Assembly (NCBI GenBank): GCA_019187085.1
Contig: JABARS010000006.1
Coordinates: 10,894-74,893 of the forward strand
DNA length: 64,000 nucleotides
Direction of reading: 5' to 3'
Source of the DNA: Pseudorhodoplanes sp.
GTDB lineage: Bacteria; Pseudomonadota; Alphaproteobacteria; Rhizobiales; Xanthobacteraceae
The stretch's first letter is position 1. Every line of letters begins with the position of its first letter. Made by a program: the position numbers and the translations under genes. The notes beneath the pieces were generated by a model that was not told where the DNA came from, ran no database searches, and saw nothing but the letters and a program-made list of their open reading frames with translations. Shown here one piece after another: positions 8,936 to 17,039 of the stretch.

Positions 8936-10506
8936 GAACGCGGCGTTCCTGTCAGATACTCCTCTGCGAAGGTATCGGACATTGGTGCGTTATCGAGTGC
9001 ACATCGTATGGCCGAGAAATCGGCTTGAGGACGATTCCACTCGTCAAAGGTCGCCGTTAAGATTGCGCAACGTCGCTCAAAATGCGCGCGAACCTTCTCG
9101 TTCCAGTTGGCCAATCCAATATCGACAAACAGAACTGGTTTTCTGGTACAAATCGCCTCCCATAAACTCGTCGTCGCCGGATAGTCAAAGACAAATGCAT
9201 CCGCGAGCTTGATTGCGTCTTCAAACCTTCCGCCGATATATTGCGCTTTACCTGATGTCACGAAAGGCTCGCCTCGACGCACGCCCTGAGGATGTTGTTT
9301 GATCAATACTTCAAAGCCCTGTTCGACCAGACTATCGGCGAGCCTGCCTTGCCAGTCCGCGTATATGACATCAGGTAGAAGCGGTTGAATCGGATAGCAT
9401 GTCTCACCGACAAAGGCCGTCGTGACATACAGTATCGTCCTGGCTGGTCTCGTATTCTCGTTGGCATTGTCCCATTTGAACGTCGCCAATCCCGGACCAG
9501 CGCCTTGGAATACTGGTCCGCCTTCCAGCTCAAGTCCGGACCCGCGCATCCCGGCCCTATAGATGTCTCCCTTGGCCTGAGTGTCGGCGACGAAGCGATC
9601 GCACAGCCAGAATTCATTGATGATCTCAGATCCGAGCTCTCGGTGAATGTGCCCACCACCACCGTGCTCGAAACCCGTCACCTTGCCGCCCGCTCGCTTG
9701 ACCGCGGCACGAATCTGCCGGGTCACATAATTCCCTCCGGTTCCGGTCCATATCTCGCCGGGCCGCCGCCTCCAGCCAAGATCGAGCAGCTCGCGATGAT
9801 GAGCAACTCTCAAGAGCCAGTTTGCCGTGCTCTCGGCAAGCTTCGATGTGTGCTTCGCCAGCGGAATCGCATCGATGCTTCTCAGGATCGAACCAAACCG
9901 GCCCACCAATTCGTGCGCGAACTCTTTACAAGCGCTCTTGATGGTCGGCGACAGCTTTGTCCTCACGCGTCGATCAAAGATGCGACCTGGCGATCTGTAG
10001 TAAAATTGTTGCGCGCTGTCCCGCGCCATTTTTTGCAGCAGGATATTGTGATTCACGATCAAGGTTGTATCGCGGCGCAGCGACAGATTTCGGTTTGTTA
10101 TAACGCCATGAGCAAAGTCGCGCATGTAAGTCCGCGGCGTCACGATATCTGCATCTTCGAAACGTTTGGCTATGAGGTCATATACTCGTCCCGAATGCGT
10201 TGCGTGCCCAGACTGAAGGTCCTGTGCCAGCGAGCCAGACGAAAAAACAAAGGACAGATCCTGGTTACGAGCACTGGATAAGAGCGCAATGATCACGCCC
10301 TCAGTCAGCAACGTGATCATGATCGCAGGTGCACCGATCTGAAGAACATCCTGAAATTCCGGATCCCGTTGTGTGCCAATCATCGACACCAACGTTTCAC
10401 GAAATTGCCGATTGAGCGCGTCTATCGTTGCCATAGACAGCGGCCAACGGACATCAGGCGCGGCGGCGGCCGAAAGCGCGCCGAGATCAAATGATGTGAC
10501 AGGCAT
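8932..10506 (-). CDS. Putative GT-B-like surface glycan transferase, family not recognised
   Basis: A 524-residue protein I cannot place firmly. The first half is mostly helical with no signal peptide. A central stretch reads KVTGFEHGGGGHIHRELGSE, and the C-terminal half has VLIKQHPQGVRRGEP and FDYPATTSLWEAICTRKPVLFVD. The K-x-HP and following D-x-P-x(3)-S-x-W-E segments resemble the C-terminal domains of CDP-glycerol-transferase-like and LIC12162-like carbohydrate transferases. It lies between a pseudaminic-type methylase and the asparagine-synthetase-like gene, so a role in building or modifying the glycan is likely. Substrate unknown. Confidence 0.6.
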   Translation of the reverse strand: MPVTSFDLGALSAAAAPDVRWPLSMATIDALNRQFRETLVSMIGTQRDPEFQDVLQIGAPAIMITLLTEGVIIALLSSARNQDLSFVFSSGSLAQDLQSGHATHSGRVYDLIAKRFEDADIVTPRTYMRDFAHGVITNRNLSLRRDTTLIVNHNILLQKMARDSAQQFYYRSPGRIFDRRVRTKLSPTIKSACKEFAHELVGRFGSILRSIDAIPLAKHTSKLAESTANWLLRVAHHRELLDLGWRRRPGEIWTGTGGNYVTRQIRAAVKRAGGKVTGFEHGGGGHIHRELGSEIINEFWLCDRFVADTQAKGDIYRAGMRGSGLELEGGPVFQGAGPGLATFKWDNANENTRPARTILYVTTAFVGETCYPIQPLLPDVIYADWQGRLADSLVEQGFEVLIKQHPQGVRRGEPFVTSGKAQYIGGRFEDAIKLADAFVFDYPATTSLWEAICTRKPVLFVDIGLANWNEKVRAHFERRCAILTATFDEWNRPQADFSAIRCALDNAPMSDTFAEEYLTGTPRS

Positions 10507-10521
10507 TAACTGAATGTCAGC

Positions 10522-11151
10522 TTACGCATCGCGCTTTTCGAACAGCCACCATGTGGTATCGTCAAACGGCGAAACGGCTGACCACAAGAATCCCTGAGCA
10601 AGCGGCTTGAGTGTTGGAAACATCTCGCAATAGAAGCGCCCGAAATCCCGCTTGAAAAGAAGGCCGCTGTGCCCTCGATAGGAAATCTCCTCGGGCTTCT
10701 TTGAAAAATATTCATTGCACCATACGTAACGGCGGGAGACACGTACGACTTCCTTCATCACCTTGGGCAGATCGTGCGGAGCTACATGAATCAGGACGCC
10801 AGAGGTAAAGACGAAATCTATTGACGCGTCGTCGTATGGCAATGCCTCGCCCGACGTGCAGGACGCGTTCGTCAGACTGCTTCCCACCAACTCTCGCAGT
10901 TTCTCGTAGGCCTGAGCGAACGGTTCAACCGCGTGGAGCTCGGCGCTTGTGAGACGACGCAATGCTAGAAGATTGCGCCCGATATTCGCACCTACTTCCA
11001 GAAACGAGGTTGGGCGCATAGGGCACGAAGAAAGTACCGTACTAAGCGCGTCAGCGCGTGGCTTGATATCGGCTTCCGAGGTGTCGCTGTTGCGGGAAAG
11101 ATATTCCTGCCCGAAAGCGCCTGTCCATGCTTCGAGTTGGGTGGTTGGCAT
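10522..11151 (-). CDS. SAM-dependent methyltransferase, pseudaminic-acid-associated type
   Basis: 209 residues. It starts with LEAWTGAFGQEYLSRN, the W-x(3)-FG-x-EY-x(2)-RN signature of methylases found in pseudaminic acid loci. Motif I is FLEVGANIGRNLLALRRL (about 50-67). Later come DFVFTSGVLIHVAP and VSRRYVWCNEYFSKKPEEI. It probably O- or N-methylates a nonulosonic acid or another nucleotide sugar. It lies 26 bp downstream of the SAF-domain gene and 15 bp upstream of the unknown transferase. Confidence 0.82.
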   Translation of the reverse strand: MPTTQLEAWTGAFGQEYLSRNSDTSEADIKPRADALSTVLSSCPMRPTSFLEVGANIGRNLLALRRLTSAELHAVEPFAQAYEKLRELVGSSLTNASCTSGEALPYDDASIDFVFTSGVLIHVAPHDLPKVMKEVVRVSRRYVWCNEYFSKKPEEISYRGHSGLLFKRDFGRFYCEMFPTLKPLAQGFLWSAVSPFDDTTWWLFEKRDA

Positions 11152-11177
11152 CCCGATATACCGCTTTTTGACCGCCG

Positions 11178-11675
11178 CTATGAGCGACCGCTTTCGTGAG
11201 AAATCATGCCAAACGTAATCGGTTCGCCCGGACGCAAGTCATAGCAAAGCCTGCGGCCGAGGATGCTGGGCCGCATTGCTTCGGCAACACCAAGACTGCC
11301 CGGCACCGCGATCATATCTTCGTCAGTGAGAGTATGACCCGCCATCAGATTGACCTTTGCAACTAACCCTCGCCGCTGCTGCCCCAATGCGTCGAGCGCG
11401 GCCGCATGAACAGGCGCAAAAATTACCGTTTTGCAAGCCTTGTTCGAACGAGCATGCTCAAGCTGATCAATATCCTCAACCCAAAGCGTGACCTCGGTGC
11501 CGGCGAAATGCGGAACGGCCATGCCTGCCTTCAAATGAACAAAACCACCAAAACGCCGCTCGATTTCCTCTGGGGCTTCGCGCGTCACCTCCGTCCAGTA
11601 GTGCGACCAGGGTACTTGCAAGAAAATCTCTTCATCGCCACCGCTAGGCGACAGACACAATACGACATTCTGCAC
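11178..11675 (-). CDS. Stand-alone SAF-domain protein
   Basis: Starting at GTG 11675, two bases past the aroE-like stop, gives 165 residues (VQNVVLCLSPSGGDEEIFL). An ATG 45 bp further upstream would overlap the preceding gene. The C-terminal 70 residues (RRGLVAKVNLMAGHTLTDEDMI, PSILGRRLCYDLRPGEPITF) are a SAF domain, the antifreeze-like fold at the C-terminus of NeuB-family synthases, where it covers the partner active site. The N-terminal 90 residues I do not recognise. Next to a DAHP-synthase-like enzyme without such a domain, it could act in trans as a lid or substrate-recognition subunit. This is inference. Confidence 0.7.
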   Translation of the reverse strand: MQNVVLCLSPSGGDEEIFLQVPWSHYWTEVTREAPEEIERRFGGFVHLKAGMAVPHFAGTEVTLWVEDIDQLEHARSNKACKTVIFAPVHAAALDALGQQRRGLVAKVNLMAGHTLTDEDMIAVPGSLGVAEAMRPSILGRRLCYDLRPGEPITFGMISHESGRS

Positions 11676-11676
11676 G

Positions 11677-12633
11677 TCAAGATACCCCTGCCATGATATT
11701 GCGGATGCTTTCGGAAGCAATGTCGGGCACAGCTTTGGCGAAAGCGATGACCGCTTGCTCCAAATTCACCGAAAGCCCGCTCAGTGTCGGCAATCCGAGT
11801 CCCTCCGCCAAGCACAGCAACATCGTGTCCCGTGGCTGATACACAACGTCGAAAACGATGCAACTCGGCGGCAATGCTCTCAGCGCATCCAGACTACCAC
11901 GAATGTTGCCGGCGACGTTACCGTCTGAGGACAGAGCCGTGAGATACCGGTTGACGATCGTGTCCGCATTATCGCCCGGCGCATATCCGACGCTCGTGCA
12001 ATTTATCAGCACGTCAAGCGTCTTAAGATCGCTCCGTTGCGGCGGCCACGCCACGACATCGACCTCCGGAGTCAACCGCGCCGCCAAACTTTCCGCTGCT
12101 TTTTGACCTCGGTTGGACAGAAATAGATGGCCTGAATTACCAAGATCCCTGGCGACATAGGAGGCCACCGCCGCGCCGGTTCCGCCGCTTCCGATGATCA
12201 AGACATTCCGCGCCTGAATCCTGTCCACGCCGAGCTTCCGACGCAATACAGTGAGCGCCGCCTCGCCGTCGGTATTCGTTCCAACAAGCTTGGACCCATC
12301 ACGATAGAGCGCGTTGACCGCGCCGATGCTTCCAACGACAGGATCGATTTCATCAAGCAATGGTACTATTGCAGACTTATAGGGCACCGCTACGGCGCCA
12401 CCAATGAACCGCGTGTCCTTACAAAGCGCTTCGACCACAGCTGCAAGATTCATCGGTGCAACATCGAACGGATGAAATTTGGCCGAAAACTCATGCCTGG
12501 CAAACACCGCATTCCATAGCTTCGGCGATCTTGCGCCTCTCGACGGATATTCGCCGATGATGGCGGCAAAGCGAGGCGTAACACCAATATCTGGCGCGTT
12601 ACCCAGAAGATTCAGAAACGGCATGTCGATCAT
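11677..12633 (-). CDS. Shikimate-dehydrogenase-like oxidoreductase (divergent AroE)
   Basis: 318 residues of AroE architecture: a substrate domain (1-125) and an NADP Rossmann domain with VLIIGSGGTGAAVASYVA (about 143-160). The catalytic Lys (VPYK, K86) and Asp (NTDG, D122) and the Asn of GAVN (N107) are retained. However, the shikimate contacts normally given by HSxSP and NVTxP read GARSP (Ala34 for the first Ser) and AVAVP (Ala80 and Ala82 for Asn and Thr). It therefore probably reduces or oxidises something other than shikimate, likely the product of the upstream DAHP-synthase-like enzyme, with which it shares an ATGA overlap (12630-12633). Confidence 0.75.
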   Translation of the reverse strand: MIDMPFLNLLGNAPDIGVTPRFAAIIGEYPSRGARSPKLWNAVFARHEFSAKFHPFDVAPMNLAAVVEALCKDTRFIGGAVAVPYKSAIVPLLDEIDPVVGSIGAVNALYRDGSKLVGTNTDGEAALTVLRRKLGVDRIQARNVLIIGSGGTGAAVASYVARDLGNSGHLFLSNRGQKAAESLAARLTPEVDVVAWPPQRSDLKTLDVLINCTSVGYAPGDNADTIVNRYLTALSSDGNVAGNIRGSLDALRALPPSCIVFDVVYQPRDTMLLCLAEGLGLPTLSGLSVNLEQAVIAFAKAVPDIASESIRNIMAGVS

Positions 12634-13520
12634 GAAACCGTTCGGCCGACCGCTTCAGCAACCCGCTTCATCTTTTCGACCAGCCGCGCGAAGTCTTCAA
12701 AATTGATAGGCTGAAGGGGGTCGACGGCGGCGTTACGTGGATCCGGATGCACTTCCAGCATGATGGAGTCGGCGCCAGCAGCAATTGAAGCGAGCGTCAT
12801 TGGCTCAACCCAATTCGCCCAAAATGTCGCGTGTGAAGGGTCGGTCGCCACTGGCAGATGCGAAACTTCCTTTGCCGCGGGAACGACCTGCAGATCCAGG
12901 AGAAACCGCGAGCTCGCGCGATGAGTATGCGGGACCGACATTCCCCGCTCGCACAAGAGTACATCTGTTGCGCCTTCTACAAGTAGATATTCCGCCGCTC
13001 CAAGCCAGTCGCGCAATGACGATCCATAGTGCCGCTTCAGCATGGCCGGCTTCCTAGTGCGCGCGATATCTGTAATCAATGCATAATTCTGCATATTCCG
13101 CGTGCCGATCTGGATCATGTCGGCAACTTCGGCCACCGCCGCAACCTTGGCCTGGTCCATGCATTCCGTAATGATGGCAATGCCGGTGGCGTCGCGCGCA
13201 TCCTGCAAATAGCGCAGCCCCTCATCTCTCAGTTCGAAGTATTTCTCCGACCGATACGGGAACGACAGAGGCTTGAACGCGCCGCCGCGAAGAAAATGCG
13301 CCCCTGCCCGTTTTACCGCGTCGGCGGTGCGCAAGATCATATCCCGGTTTTCGACAGTGTTAGGGCCAGCCATGATGGGGATTAATGGGCCCCCGAACTC
13401 AACACCCTTGACCTTGAAGCGCGTATGCTTCCCGTCCGGCTTTATCGCCGCGAGCGGAAACTTCGAGGCCATATCCTCGTCGGTAACATCCTTGCCGGGC
13501 GCCTTGTTTTCGATAGCCAT
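12630..13520 (-). CDS. DAHP/KDO8P-synthase-family aldolase with altered active site
   Basis: 296 residues of the type I-beta DAHP synthase family, which condenses PEP with an aldose phosphate. Recognisable are AGPNTVENRD (51-60), RGGAFKPLSFPYR (78-90), QIGTRNMQN, MLKRHYGSS, LLCERGM, DPSH (H230), EVHP (E256) and the late Asp267. In ordinary type I-beta enzymes the first motif is GPCSVE, with Cys as a metal ligand; here it is Asn54 (codon AAC, checked on the sequence). Cys to Asn at this place marks metal-independent KDO8P synthases. The erythrose-4-phosphate motif KPRTS reads KPLSF, losing its Arg. I therefore expect a different aldose acceptor. It follows the NeuB homologue after 2 bp and overlaps the AroE-like gene. 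Confidence 0.78.
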   Translation of the reverse strand: MAIENKAPGKDVTDEDMASKFPLAAIKPDGKHTRFKVKGVEFGGPLIPIMAGPNTVENRDMILRTADAVKRAGAHFLRGGAFKPLSFPYRSEKYFELRDEGLRYLQDARDATGIAIITECMDQAKVAAVAEVADMIQIGTRNMQNYALITDIARTRKPAMLKRHYGSSLRDWLGAAEYLLVEGATDVLLCERGMSVPHTHRASSRFLLDLQVVPAAKEVSHLPVATDPSHATFWANWVEPMTLASIAAGADSIMLEVHPDPRNAAVDPLQPINFEDFARLVEKMKRVAEAVGRTVS

Positions 13521-13522
13521 CG

Positions 13523-14656
13523 TTATTTCCGCTTCGACTTTCTGCTGTTATGATGTTGCTTCCGTTCGCTGCCAACAAGATCAGCTGTTATCCCATCACC
13601 CGCCGCAACTGCCCGCCGAGCCAGTCGATTCTCGAATTTCGCGATCTCGCGCGGATGCACGCCCGGCGATCGCTTTCCTGGACGCAGGATCGCGATATTG
13701 TCACCTTCTCTCAACCGCTCTCCGCGCGCAATGCTGCGGGTTGCTTGCAAACGCCGGCTTGCAAAGATTGCCAGCTCCTCTTCGGCCGGCTCAATACGCT
13801 TCACGCCATCGCCGAGCATGCGTTCAGCGGCGCGAATTCCCGAGACCATGAGCGCAAACTCATTCGGTTCAATCGAATTGAAATGATCAGGGCCTGCCGC
13901 GCTCTTATCGAGCGTGATGTGTTTTTCAATCACCTTTGCTCCCAAGGCCACCGCTGTAATCGGCGCCCAAAGCGGGTGTGGAGAGTGATCCGAAAGCCCC
14001 ACGACACAGCCATATCGCCGAGCCAGCCAAGCGATAACTGCAAGGTTCATGGCCTCATCGGGGGCCGGGTACTTCGCCGTACATTGGAGGACTGCGAGAG
14101 CATTGCCGCCCTTGGCGCGAAAGCGTTTGACAGCCCAATCGATGTCAGCGGGATTCGAAGCGCCGGTCGACAGAACAAGCGGCTTACCGGTTGTCGCGAG
14201 CTTGTCAATCAGCCGCAAATGAGAAATCTCATATGACGCCAGCTTGTGCAGCGGGGTAAGCGGATCAATCAGAGCAATATCGTCCAGCGAGAAACATGAC
14301 GACATAAAGACGATATTTCGCTGTGCGGCGTAGTCCGCGATCGGCGCGATCAACTCAACCGGCATCACGCGCTCGGATATCAGATCCATGATAGATCGCC
14401 GAATACCGGCTGCGGTCAAATAATCGCTCATGCCGGCATTCGGAGCATAGACCTGCTCTGGCGAGTAAGTCTGGAATTTGACTGCGTCGCAGCCGGCTTC
14501 AACTGCAACATCGATCAACTTCTTGGCCGTTGAATCGTCACGATTATTGCCAGCATACCAGTTTGTGCCGATTTCCGCGATGACGAAGCATGGCGCACCC
14601 TCGCCAATCGGCCGACGCTTCCCATCTGGCAATCGAATTGAAAATTTGTGCTTCAT
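13523..14656 (-). CDS. NeuB-family nonulosonic acid synthase with C-terminal SAF domain (PseI-like)
   Basis: 377 residues. The TIM-barrel synthase domain (1-285) contains FVIAEIGTN, DAVKFQTYSPEQVYAP, LSTGAS and the two metal histidines in GLSDHS (H224) and EKHITLD (H246), then AGPDHFNSIEPNEF. A SAF domain follows (about 293-365, RRLQATRSIARGERLREGDN). It would condense PEP with a 6-deoxy-hexosamine to give a nonulosonic acid. The usual NHNGD after AEIG is replaced by NWYAGNN, an unusual substrate-side loop, so the exact sugar is open. Starting 1 bp after the PseG-like gene, it likely uses that enzyme's product; downstream are the DAHP-synthase-like and AroE-like genes. Confidence 0.85.
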   Translation of the reverse strand: MKHKFSIRLPDGKRRPIGEGAPCFVIAEIGTNWYAGNNRDDSTAKKLIDVAVEAGCDAVKFQTYSPEQVYAPNAGMSDYLTAAGIRRSIMDLISERVMPVELIAPIADYAAQRNIVFMSSCFSLDDIALIDPLTPLHKLASYEISHLRLIDKLATTGKPLVLSTGASNPADIDWAVKRFRAKGGNALAVLQCTAKYPAPDEAMNLAVIAWLARRYGCVVGLSDHSPHPLWAPITAVALGAKVIEKHITLDKSAAGPDHFNSIEPNEFALMVSGIRAAERMLGDGVKRIEPAEEELAIFASRRLQATRSIARGERLREGDNIAILRPGKRSPGVHPREIAKFENRLARRAVAAGDGITADLVGSERKQHHNSRKSKRK

Positions 14657-15625
14657 TCAGAAAAGCTGCCTCTCGACCGCATCCACGACCCGATCTGCAC
14701 CCCTGCCGTCAATCAGGCAAAATGCCGATGTGGCGATTCCTTCTCGTGAGGCCCGATCCTCTATCAGGTGGCGCAATGCGCCTTGAATCTCGGCCGTCCC
14801 GGCCTGCTCCGTCAGAGTTAACGCGGCTCCGGCCTCGGACAATCCGCGCGCGAGCTCCCTTTGATTATCGACAATCGGTACCAGAACCTGCGCCAAGCCC
14901 AAACAGGCGCGCTCCAGGGCACTGCCACCAGACGCTCCCACCGCAATGTCATGGGTGTCGATCAATGCGGCCATGTCGGATACATCACTTGTCACCTGCG
15001 CCTGGACGCAATTCCGGATTGCCAGGTCAATTTGGGTCCGAGAGACGCCCCGGCCCAAAACGAACGTCACAGGAAGCCTCGCAAGCTCGGCATCCGAAGT
15101 AATCGCGGTCGCAATCCGTTCTGCCAGTCCGCGATCATCACCGCCGCCACAGCTTACGAGAACCCTCGTTCCGGCTTTGGGGCCGGACCGACGATACACG
15201 ATGTCGGATCGGATAAGGCTATGCATCGGAGCGGTCAATGCAATGCCGCACGCCGAAGATGAAAACGAAGTCGGGAGCAGCAGAATATCGCAGTGCTGCC
15301 TGGTTAGCGGCGGATCCGTAATTGCCAAAAGCGGGACCGGACATTTGCGCTGCCATGTTTCATCGATGCCGTAGTGATCTGTCACCAGCAGAGCTGCCGA
15401 GCCGACTTCCGACCTGAACACCTCATCGTCCCAAAGTCTCGCCCAGTCTGAAACCTCAATCGGCGCACCGCCTGGGATGCTTGGCAACAGGAAGTCTGGT
15501 GCCGAACCAACAAACCTGCTGTGATGACCGCGGGCTTCAAATGATTGCGCCAGCGCGATACACCGTACGAGGTGCCCAAGCCCCGCATTTCCATCAACGC
15601 AAAAAACGACAAGGCGATGTGGCAT
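14657..15625 (-). CDS. pseG: PseG-like UDP-sugar hydrolase
   Basis: 322 residues of the PseG family, which removes UDP from UDP-2,4-diacetamido-2,4,6-trideoxy-altropyranose to give the free hexosamine for PseI. The start LVVFCVDGNAGLGHLVRCIALAQ carries the G-x-GHxxR signature with catalytic His. Further on come LLVTDHYGIDETWQ, VLVSCGGGDDRGL and VGASGGSALERACLGLAQVLVPI, all standard for this GT28-like fold. It ends directly at the synthase gene and begins 6 bp after the LpxD-like gene. It is the only PseG-type hydrolase in the window; LegG at 34.2-35.4 kb is a separate family. Confidence 0.87.
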   Translation of the reverse strand: MPHRLVVFCVDGNAGLGHLVRCIALAQSFEARGHHSRFVGSAPDFLLPSIPGGAPIEVSDWARLWDDEVFRSEVGSAALLVTDHYGIDETWQRKCPVPLLAITDPPLTRQHCDILLLPTSFSSSACGIALTAPMHSLIRSDIVYRRSGPKAGTRVLVSCGGGDDRGLAERIATAITSDAELARLPVTFVLGRGVSRTQIDLAIRNCVQAQVTSDVSDMAALIDTHDIAVGASGGSALERACLGLAQVLVPIVDNQRELARGLSEAGAALTLTEQAGTAEIQGALRHLIEDRASREGIATSAFCLIDGRGADRVVDAVERQLF

Positions 15626-15631
15626 AGATAG

Positions 15632-16576
15632 TCATTTATATCGATGCAGAGTCGTTGCGATTGGTTTTGCAGGATTGCCGACGACCGTTTCGCCTTCCGG
15701 GATATCCTTGGTGACAACCGCACCGATGCCAATGACCGCGTTCTTCCCCACTTTGCGCCAATCCCGGATCGCCGCCGCGGGCGCGACCCAGGTATCATCG
15801 CCTAACACAACACTGCCCCCGATGATCGCAAGAGCAATGACCTTGCAGCGCCGGCCCATATGCACATTGTGCGCAATGTGTATCAAGTTATCGATCTTGC
15901 AATCGTCGCCAATTTCCGTGTCACCGATGGATCCGCGGTCAATACAGGTGCACGATCCGATTTCCACACGATCTCCGATAACGACGCCGCCAACGTGAGG
16001 GAACTGCATGACCTCTCCGGATTGCGGATCAGTCTCATAGCCAAATCCGTAGCGTCCGATCGTAACCGAGTTTGCAACAATGCAATTCCGCCCGATATCC
16101 GCGCGCTCAATATGACAATTCGAACCAATTCGCGTTCCTTCGCGAACAGTTACTCCCGGGCCAATGACACTGAACGGGCCAATGCGAACGCTCGACGCGA
16201 TATCAGCACTTGGATGAATGCAGGGATTTGCTTTCGGATCGAACTGCCATTCGGCCTCCGTCCAGAAGCGACGCAGCAAATGAAGAATCTCAAGCCTCGG
16301 ATGTTCGCAGGGTATGCAAAGAACGCCGTCGCGCGCCGCCTGTGCACCAAGTGAGAGGGGGACGAATATTGCTCCGGCCTTGCTGTTCCTGATCGCCTTA
16401 AGACCTGCTTCGCCTTCAAAACGGCAAAAAGCAATTTCGTCCGGCTCCGCCTTGTCGAGCGGCTCCACACCACGATAAAGCGGTGCGGAATGTCCGAACG
16501 ACGCCAAGCCGCGATCTGACGCATGTCGCAGCAAGGCTTCGCCGGAAATCTCCAAAATCTCAACGCGTCTGGACAC
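15632..16576 (-). CDS. LpxD-like hexapeptide acyltransferase
   Basis: From GTG 16576 (VSRRVEILEISGEALL) it has 314 residues. A longer frame exists but would overlap the GNAT gene by about 100 bp. The N-terminal uridine-binding-like domain (1-110) is followed by a left-handed beta-helix with VEIGSCTCIDRGSIGDTEIG and KIDNLIHIAHNVHMG, the LpxD signature with catalytic His. True lpxD normally sits with fabZ-lpxA-lpxB, so this copy inside a pse-type cluster is probably a paralogue that N-acylates an amino sugar nucleotide. The canonical N-terminal LpxD wording is weak. Confidence 0.78.
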   Translation of the reverse strand: MSRRVEILEISGEALLRHASDRGLASFGHSAPLYRGVEPLDKAEPDEIAFCRFEGEAGLKAIRNSKAGAIFVPLSLGAQAARDGVLCIPCEHPRLEILHLLRRFWTEAEWQFDPKANPCIHPSADIASSVRIGPFSVIGPGVTVREGTRIGSNCHIERADIGRNCIVANSVTIGRYGFGYETDPQSGEVMQFPHVGGVVIGDRVEIGSCTCIDRGSIGDTEIGDDCKIDNLIHIAHNVHMGRRCKVIALAIIGGSVVLGDDTWVAPAAAIRDWRKVGKNAVIGIGAVVTKDIPEGETVVGNPAKPIATTLHRYK

Positions 16577-17039
16577 GCCTGGCACCCTTGTTGAAATAAA
16601 CGAACTCGTCGTCTTCCCGACTGATAACGAAGCCTGCTTTCTGGAACAGCGCCCGCGAGCCAAGATTTCCGCGTCGAACGACGGCGACCAGTTCCCGCAG
16701 TCCAGACCAGTCAGTGATGACCGGCGCGCTCAGCATGAATGTGGCCACGCCTTGCCCTCTCACATCGCTCGATACGGAAATATCAATCTCCGCCGTGTCA
16801 GCTGACCGAACCAGGCGAATTTGTCCAACCGGCCCGCGGGGCGCTTCACAGATCCAGATTCGGCAATTTGGGTCCGCGAGGCGTTGCGTAAACCAGGCCG
16901 AGTGCGTTTCCGGCTTGATCGGATCGGAATTGCGCGCCATTGATCTCACATCATGGTCGTTGGCCCAGGACAACAAGACCTGCTCGTCCGATATCGACGC
17001 GCGCCGTAAAAACAAGTCCAGATCAACCTCCAATCCCAA
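16560..17039 (-). CDS. GNAT-family N-acetyltransferase, PseH-like
   Basis: 159 residues of GNAT fold: LFLRRASISDEQVLLSWAND at the start, VGQIRLVRSADTAEIDISVSSDVRGQGVA with the acetyl-CoA-binding R/Q-x-x-G-x-A motif (about 70-98), and NLGSRALFQKAGFV near the end. PseH acetylates the 4-amino group of the UDP-sugar made by PseC, and the neighbouring pseG and synthase genes support that role. The first residues overlap the upstream oxidoreductase gene by 17 bp. Alternative substrates are other 4-amino-4,6-dideoxy sugars. Confidence 0.78.
   Translation of the reverse strand: MGLEVDLDLFLRRASISDEQVLLSWANDHDVRSMARNSDPIKPETHSAWFTQRLADPNCRIWICEAPRGPVGQIRLVRSADTAEIDISVSSDVRGQGVATFMLSAPVITDWSGLRELVAVVRRGNLGSRALFQKAGFVISREDDEFVYFNKGARRVQTR

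Noticed and set aside
12630..13520. Simple housekeeping DAHP synthase (aroF)
   Set aside because: Context inside a glycan operon, Cys-to-Asn change and the altered KPRTS motif argue against it, though genome data could overturn this.
11178..14656. Firm claim of bradyrhizose synthesis
   Set aside because: No sequence evidence ties these enzymes to that sugar; it remains speculation.
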